DNA of 35,351 nt from Thermoplasmatota archaeon (GTDB lineage: Archaea > Thermoplasmatota > Thermoplasmata > Thermoplasmatales > Thermoplasmataceae). The notes beneath the pieces were generated by a model, which saw nothing but the letters and a program-made list of their open reading frames with translations, searched no databases and was not told the origin of the DNA. Each line of letters begins with the position of its first letter. Position 1 is the stretch's first letter. Made by a program: the position numbers and the translations under genes. This document shows positions 32,514 through 35,351 of this stretch, in pieces. Location of the stretch: the NCBI GenBank assembly GCA_023489435.1, contig JAMDCA010000039.1, positions 1 through 35,351 on the forward strand. The letters are read 5' to 3'.

Positions 32514-33116
32514 ATGCTTCTTATCCTGGAAGAGTACTTCAAAGATCACCCCATAAAGAGAAAAATTGTGGAGGGACTCTATAATAGAGGCATTTCAGTA
32601 AACAACAGCAGGTTTTACACCGACGGTATAGAAATCTCCATAAGTGAAGTTGCTAAAACATTCGGGGTCAACCGAAGAACTGTCTATGATACCATCAAAA
32701 TCATAGAGAGCACCCATGGTGTCAAGGAAATTATGTCCAGGATAAAACCACTTCCAGATATTTCAGACATCTCTCCTTTGATGGGGGACCAGGTTGTTAC
32801 TCTTCACATTTGCCCCGGATTCTATTCAAGGGCTATGGCTTCTCTCATCGACACAGTGAGGAGATACGGTTCTTATATCAAAGAACTCTATGGAAGAAAT
32901 CTCAGCATGGACGACACTGTACTGAGAGCTATATTTTTTAAGACAGTTCCAAAGAAAATTTTCGATGAGCTGGCCAAGATTGAGGGCGTTGAAAGAATTG
33001 TCGTGAATTCCCCCGGCAACAGCACTGGTGAAGTCATATGCACAAGCTGTGACGTTAAAATTTGCCCTAACAAACTCTCCACTGGCATTTATGAAGAACC
33101 CCTTCGCGAATTGTGA
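32514..33116 (+). CDS. HTH-ACT regulator of amino acid metabolism (COG2150-like)
   Basis: Transcription regulator of 200 residues. A helix-turn-helix lies at about 40-66 (EISISEVAKTFGVNRRTVYDTIKII), then a linker and an ACT-like ligand domain (about 95-165) built of VVTLHICPGFYSRAMASLIDTVRRYG and RIVVNSPGN. The tail has CTSCDVKICPNK, three cysteines that might bind a metal or sense redox. Proteins of this kind occur in many archaea and are predicted to sense an amino acid; the ligand is unknown here. It overlaps the GTG at 33113 of a longer form of the next frame. It may also regulate itself, since the promoter is isolated. Confidence 0.84.
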   Translation: MLLILEEYFKDHPIKRKIVEGLYNRGISVNNSRFYTDGIEISISEVAKTFGVNRRTVYDTIKIIESTHGVKEIMSRIKPLPDISDISPLMGDQVVTLHICPGFYSRAMASLIDTVRRYGSYIKELYGRNLSMDDTVLRAIFFKTVPKKIFDELAKIEGVERIVVNSPGNSTGEVICTSCDVKICPNKLSTGIYEEPLREL

Positions 33117-33134
33117 GACAGAAAACCAAAAGAG

Positions 33135-33142
33135 TTAAATAC
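33135..33142 (+). promoter_or_regulatory. TATA box for the XRE regulator gene
   Basis: TTAAATAC centred near 33138, 26 nt before GTG 33164. Supports a leaderless GTG start and a transcript separate from the HTH-ACT gene. Confidence 0.55.
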
Positions 33143-33163
33143 TTAAAATTATACTTGTCTTTC

Positions 33164-34114
33164 GTGGAGGATCGGCGCAGCGCCATAGTCAAACTCATTT
33201 TCGATCTTCTCACAAGAGAAGGATTCAGAGTGTCAGACCCCTTGCTAGGCGGTGCGACTGGATTCGATATCATAGCAAAGCGCGAAAGATTAAGGCTTAT
33301 CATAAAAGTTTTACAAAACATTGATACTCTTAGGGGTTCCAGCGCAATGGAACTGATCAGGATTTCGAAACTGACCTATGCAGCGCCCATTGTTATAGGA
33401 GAAAAGACTGGTGGCGGACCACTGGAGCATGGTGTTGTATATTTCAGGCACAGAGTGCCCATACTGTCCCCTGAGACATTCCAGGATTATCTTGAGGGAG
33501 AAATGCCATTCATCTCATCAGGACCTGGAGGCTTCTATGCATCCATAGATGGAAAAAGGCTTCACCAGAGAAGGGAAGAACTTGGGTTTTCCATAGGATA
33601 CCTTTCGAACAAGATTGGAACCTCAAGAAGATCCATTTCCCTTTATGAATCTGGCAGTGCTGTTACCATAGACGTTTACCTGAAGCTTGAGGAGGTGCTT
33701 GGTGAGGACCTGGGGAAGTCCATCGACCTTTCGATTATCTCTAAAAATCTGGAAATGCCTCCTGAAGAGTCACCTCTGGAAAATGACTTTCTGGTTGAGG
33801 TTCTGAATCTCATGATGATGCATGGCATGGATTTCCATCCTGTAAGAAAGTTCCCATTCGATGCAATAATGAAGGAAACCATCGAGGAATTCTTCCTTAT
33901 AGGGCTCATGGAGTCCCTGGACCAGAATTTGATTAGAATTAATTCCATGAGGAATATCAGCCAGATTTTCGGAAATGATTCCTTTGTCATCAGCAGGTTA
34001 CGCACCTCTAAAGAACACTTTGGAGGTTGTGCAGTCATTAGCCTGTCAGAGCTGAGGGAAATACGTGAAAAAGAGAAGTTGCAGACTTTGATTGAAAAGA
34101 GAAAGCTGGCATAA
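33164..34114 (+). CDS. Predicted transcriptional regulator with XRE-type HTH (COG1395-like)
   Basis: Protein of 316 residues. An N-terminal domain (about 1-110) with LIFDLLTREGFRVSDPLLGGATGFDIIAKRERLRLIIKVLQNID looks like a restriction-endonuclease-like or nuclease-related fold without sure catalytic residues. It is followed by a Cro/CI-type HTH at about 130-180 (LHQRREELGFSIGYLSNKIGTSRRSISLYESG). The C-terminal 130 residues are of unknown function. This layout matches the archaeal family COG1395, a predicted regulator conserved in euryarchaea. Start: GTG 33164 is favoured over GTG 33113 by the TATA spacing and because the added residues are basic and non-conserved in look. Its stop overlaps the next ATG (TAATG). 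Confidence 0.85.
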   Translation: MEDRRSAIVKLIFDLLTREGFRVSDPLLGGATGFDIIAKRERLRLIIKVLQNIDTLRGSSAMELIRISKLTYAAPIVIGEKTGGGPLEHGVVYFRHRVPILSPETFQDYLEGEMPFISSGPGGFYASIDGKRLHQRREELGFSIGYLSNKIGTSRRSISLYESGSAVTIDVYLKLEEVLGEDLGKSIDLSIISKNLEMPPEESPLENDFLVEVLNLMMMHGMDFHPVRKFPFDAIMKETIEEFFLIGLMESLDQNLIRINSMRNISQIFGNDSFVISRLRTSKEHFGGCAVISLSELREIREKEKLQTLIEKRKLA

Positions 34115-34782
34115 TGTTCACAAGATTATACAACGGAAACGGCAGCCGGGTCCTCAATTTTTATTCGGGAGTGAAGGGGCTTGTATCCCACGGCACCCAA
34201 TTGAAAGAACTTCTTGAAAAAGATTCACCGGATGTTGTCCTGATTACCATATCGCCGGGCGAGATAGAGGGGCTTACCGCATTTATCCGTGAGCCATTCG
34301 AGATGAACCTTTCCGATTATGAGATAATTTACGGTGTCAGGCTTTCATTATATGGTGAAGTCATGACACCGCCCCCAATATACGTTGAAGCGGTGAAATA
34401 CCTTATGGACACCGGGAAGAAAGGAATCGGGCTGGATATGCCCCAGGAAGATTTCGATGCACTTTATTCACAGACCATGAAAACACGCCACCTAATCAGG
34501 CACTCCATCAGGAAGAAAAGGATCCTCAATTTCGATTTCAAGGACACCAATGAGTATGAATTCTCTGAAAAATGGATTCGCAGGATTAACGCCGTAAAGG
34601 GGCTGGCAAAGATAGACGACGCCCGCATTGACTACATGGCTCGGGAAATAGAGAACTTTGCCTCGAACGATTACAGTCCGAAAAATACAATAGTTTCCGA
34701 TTATGAATTTCACAAGCCACTGATTTCCAGGCTTGAAACACTTGGATGGGGAGCTAAAAGCCCTTCAGATACTGGAATATAA
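34114..34782 (+). CDS. Conserved-looking hypothetical protein
   Basis: 222 residues, soluble; I do not recognise it. The N-terminal 75 residues read like a Rossmann-type alpha/beta unit (VLNFYSGVKGLVSHGTQ..., DVVLITISPGEIEGL), then a helical, charged part with KKRIL and RHLIRHSIRKK, and many acidic residues. The opening recalls the TraB/PrgY style (small loops with a D-V-V-L-I), but the signature glutamate/histidine motifs are not seen. It is translated by a one-base overlap with the XRE regulator, so the two probably work together. Its 3' end overlaps the convergent rlmE by 29 bases. Confidence 0.7.
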   Translation: MFTRLYNGNGSRVLNFYSGVKGLVSHGTQLKELLEKDSPDVVLITISPGEIEGLTAFIREPFEMNLSDYEIIYGVRLSLYGEVMTPPPIYVEAVKYLMDTGKKGIGLDMPQEDFDALYSQTMKTRHLIRHSIRKKRILNFDFKDTNEYEFSEKWIRRINAVKGLAKIDDARIDYMAREIENFASNDYSPKNTIVSDYEFHKPLISRLETLGWGAKSPSDTGI

Positions 34783-35347
34783 TGTATATTTCCTTACTTC
34801 CTTCCCTTGATGCCGCCACTTTTGTGATCTTGGAGAAACCAAAATATTTCTTCCACTGATTTACAAATTTGACTGTGAGATCACCCTGGAACTGCTTTAC
34901 GAGAACAAAGCCGTCAGGTTTCAGGAGTGTTTCCGCCAAAGCCATGACTTCCTGGCAAATGAGATAGGAGGAGGAGTGATCGATATCCTGGTTACCGCTG
35001 GTTTTTGACATTGCATCCGACAAAATCCCATCAAATGCCTCTATCCCCAGCTTGTCCATTTCATCCTTGATCCTCACTTTGAGGGCTTTGTCGCCCACTC
35101 TTCCCCTTATAAACACATTATTTTCCAGTGGATCCATCTTATCGATGTCCACGGAAAAAACTGTGGAGCCAGTGATACTTGTGACGATCTGGCTCCATCC
35201 GCCGGGCGAAGAGCCGATTTCGAGAATATTTTGCCCCTCTTTAAGGAAACCATACTTAGTCTGGAGTTCAAGTAGCTTGAATGCTGCTCTGCTCCTGTAT
35301 CTCTCCTTTTTTGCCAGGTAGTAAAATTTGTCTCTCCTGTCGGGCAT
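34754..35347 (-). CDS. rlmE: FtsJ/RlmE-family rRNA (uridine-2'-O-)-methyltransferase
   Basis: SAM-dependent 2'-O-methyltransferase of 197 residues, probably acting on 23S rRNA as RlmE does. The whole catalytic tetrad is present: Lys24 (AAFKLLEL), Asp111 (LSDAMSK), Lys151 (VLVKQFQGD) and Glu186 (SKEIYII). SAM loop: EIGSSPGGWSQ (43-53). The N-terminal RSRAAFKL is the RNA-binding start common to the family. ATG 35347 leaves only four bases of the window upstream, so the promoter is not visible. It ends inside the 3' end of the convergent hypothetical gene. Some archaeal homologues carry a TRAM domain; this one does not. Confidence 0.94.
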   Translation of the reverse strand: MPDRRDKFYYLAKKERYRSRAAFKLLELQTKYGFLKEGQNILEIGSSPGGWSQIVTSITGSTVFSVDIDKMDPLENNVFIRGRVGDKALKVRIKDEMDKLGIEAFDGILSDAMSKTSGNQDIDHSSSYLICQEVMALAETLLKPDGFVLVKQFQGDLTVKFVNQWKKYFGFSKITKVAASREGSKEIYIIFQYLKGF

Positions 35348-35351
35348 TTTC

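Overview
The window looks like chromosomal DNA of a thermoacidophilic euryarchaeon of the Thermoplasmatales. The strongest sign is a gene for an HU-like DNA-binding protein (HTa, 25702-25971), the bacterial-type chromatin protein typical of that order. It sits beside plainly archaeal genes: aIF2-gamma, ribosomal protein S6e, fused Kae1-Bud32, archaeal DnaG, and archaeal TATA promoters about 26 nt before start codons. By eye the G+C content is in the mid-40s percent. No genus can be assigned without a search, and I see no insertion sequence, prophage or CRISPR array.

Layout. 1-1398 is the 3' part of an isocitrate dehydrogenase gene cut by the window edge. 1756-3606 (minus) holds an MFS transporter and an unknown soluble protein. 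3759-6341 (minus) is the most accessory-looking part: three tandem paralogous secreted beta-rich proteins in one operon with a strong ribosome binding site, followed by a fourth, more distant secreted protein with its own promoter. 6527-9320 holds a membrane protein, an NADPH:FMN reductase, triosephosphate isomerase and a membrane-anchored exported protein. A tRNA-Gly(UCC) lies at 9372-9446. 9506-15222 holds an M13 metallopeptidase, histidine ammonia-lyase and a bacterial-type threonyl-tRNA synthetase with an unexpected zinc-ribbon insertion. 15223-15789 is a poorly coding stretch with a large imperfect inverted repeat and a weak ORF.

15775-19201 (minus) is a compact fixC-fixX-etfB-etfA operon, which passes electrons between flavins, Fe-S clusters and a quinone. 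A HhH-GPD DNA glycosylase follows. Next come the translation and tRNA-modification genes S6e, aIF2-gamma and Kae1-Bud32, and an RdgB/HAM1 nucleotide-pool enzyme that appears to start on CTG inside the Kae1-Bud32 stop codon. Spermidine synthase, HTa, a TIM-barrel metal-enzyme homologue and a small archaeal protein come next. dnaG overlaps a Lon-like AAA+ ATPase that lacks the protease domain. The right end has an M61 aminopeptidase, an HTH-ACT regulator, an XRE-family regulator, an unknown protein and a convergent FtsJ/RlmE 2'-O-methyltransferase.

Most first genes of transcription units look leaderless: the start codon lies where transcription should begin, about 26 nt from the TATA centre. 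This let me correct several starts. Internal operon genes, HTa and the secreted-protein operon use Shine-Dalgarno sites instead. The features most worth follow-up are the secreted-protein array, the protease-less Lon-like ATPase, the ThrRS zinc ribbon, the CTG start of RdgB, and the inverted repeat at 15338-15395.
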